NCBI RefSeq assembly: GCF_050947875.1
Contig: NC_134568.1
Span: 194,878,853 to 194,942,852 of the forward strand
DNA length: 64,000 nt
Source: Dermacentor variabilis
Lineage: Eukaryota; Arthropoda; Arachnida; Ixodida; Ixodidae
Reading direction: 5' to 3'
Below are positions 63,091 to 64,000 of this stretch, in pieces. Every line of letters begins with the position of its first letter. The stretch's first letter is position 1. Position numbers and translations under genes: made by a program. The notes under the pieces are model-generated. The model did not search any database and was not told where the DNA came from. It was given only the letters and a program-made list of their open reading frames with translations.

Positions 63091-64000
63091 AGTACTTCCA
63101 AAGCCCGAAGTCATTACAGGGCGGAGTTCTACTTGTGTGAGAAATAGTACACATGAGAAGAACAATAATACAGAATATAGAATTCCTTATGATACAATGT
63201 TAGCTAGTAGTGCGCGAAAACAAACAGGGTCTTGAATGGAGGCGATTGATCGTGAAAGATGATCCTTGCCCTCTGAAGTACGTGGAATGAAAGAGTGCAG
63301 GTAGGTTATTGTATGGCACGGCGCAATACCTGCCTTGGTGGCGTGAAGAAGTGTAGGATGGTGTGAACATTATTGAGAGCGTAGCTGTGGAATAGAATCG
63401 ATTTTACGAAAGAAAGAATTTCGCGAGGGATCAGTTATAGCCCGCAAAGAAACTTCACATCTCCTCATCGAATTCTTAAGAGAGACTGGTTTGATGGACA
63501 TATGGTGAAACCCTTCAACGGTATTGTGCGAGACGCTCGGGCGGAGCAATTGCCGGCCTTGTTCGCCAGGCTAAACCCGCCTGTTGCTACAATTCACCAC
63601 CACCACCACCATTGTCACGGAGATAACCTAGCATGCGATTAGCACCGTTAACGATACTATTAGCATGCATAGTCGAGTTAAGGGTTGAGGTTATGTTGAT
63701 GCCGAGACAGCGGTGTGAAGTAACATACAAAAACTGTTTTATTGAGAAAATAGCAGGGAGGGGCAGATGTATTTCTTGTTACACGCACAACTTTGCACCT
63801 CTTAGGGTTCATTTCCATAAGCGACATATTACACCAGTTAGATATTGCGTTAAGGTCAATTTGTAGGGCATTACCGTCGTTATCATAGCTAATTTCGCGG
63901 AAAATAACGCAGGCATCAGCAAATAATAGAATGTTCGAGGAAACGCAATCCGGCATGTCGTTAGTGAAGGTAGGAGACATAAAACTGGCCCTCTTGGAAC
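63091..64000 (-). pseudogene. CR1/L2-like LINE 3' end with reverse transcriptase
   Basis: The minus strand enters from beyond the window. It reads SPTFTNDMPDCVSSNILLFADACVIFREIS (FADD reads FADA, so a catalytic aspartate is lost), then LQIDLNAISNWCNMSLMEMNPKRCKVV, a decayed middle, and a C-terminal trace HSFIPRTSEGKDHLSRSIASI near 63290-63230. The 3'UTR leads into the (AAAT)n tail. A foreign segment interrupts it at about 63530-63620. Confidence 0.75.
63530..63622. repeat. Unclassified insertion ending in (CAC)n
   Basis: The LINE frame is interrupted by a GC-richer segment (AATTGCCGGCCTTGTTCGCC, CTAAACCCGCCTGTTGC) that ends in six CAC units (63599-63617). It may be the end of a short retroposon on the plus strand with a simple-repeat tail. 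Limits are approximate. Confidence 0.35.

Noticed and set aside
1..64000. Endogenous viral elements, CRISPR arrays, bacterial operons, or telomeric repeats
   Set aside because: No frame resembles viral polymerase or nucleoprotein families, no regularly spaced direct repeats occur, and no TTAGG arrays are present. Every reverse transcriptase seen belongs to a LINE or gypsy element.

Overview
The window looks like nuclear DNA of a hard tick (Ixodidae, probably metastriate). The main reason is several copies of a tRNA-derived SINE that I recognise from family knowledge as the tick 'Ruka' type. It lies among RTE, CR1/L2-like and RNase H-bearing LINEs, Ty3/gypsy fragments, a dead mariner and MITEs, with long gene-free stretches and many microsatellites. 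I see no bacterial gene, rRNA, true tRNA gene, CRISPR array or viral insertion.

Layout. 0.5-1.8 kb: decayed mariner (-). 1.8-4.9 kb: RTE LINE (+) with a SINE inserted just after its FADD box. 5.5-13 kb: pieces of RNase H LINEs and a gypsy scrap. 13-18.7 kb: one RTE copy (-) cut into three by two later LINEs, a CR1/L2-like element and a 5'-truncated RNase H LINE. 18.7-19.1 and 24.5-26.1 kb: gypsy pol remnants. 27.6-28.1 kb: a SINE split by a Harbinger-type MITE. 28.2-28.8 kb: probable solo LTR. 32.2-34.7 kb: the best preserved RTE copy. 37-46 kb: SINEs, LINE ends and two perfect palindromes. 46.64-46.75 kb: the only convincing host exon, an Ig-superfamily exon resembling the Sidestep family. 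51.5-55 kb: a complete non-autonomous LTR retrotransposon (-) with 5-bp target duplication and an abnormal palindromic 3' LTR. 55-60.5 kb: a long CR1/L2-like LINE (-) with ORF1, ORF2 and repeated 5'UTR units, apparently inside a fold-back MITE. 61-64 kb: two more CR1/L2-like fragments (-).

How it fits together. Almost all coding sequence is transposon-derived and broken. The useful record is the order of insertions: SINE into RTE, two LINEs into RTE, MITE into SINE, LTR element into LINE, LINE into MITE, and a 390-bp element into LINE 5'UTR repeats. Several events keep target duplications, so the boundaries can be fixed to the base. The least expected structure is the LTR element at 51544-54968. 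Its 3' LTR has lost its R/U5 part and gained an inverted copy of the U3 end, so both outer termini are U3 ends. It nevertheless has a clean GCGAC duplication, which implies normal integration of an aberrant reverse-transcription product.
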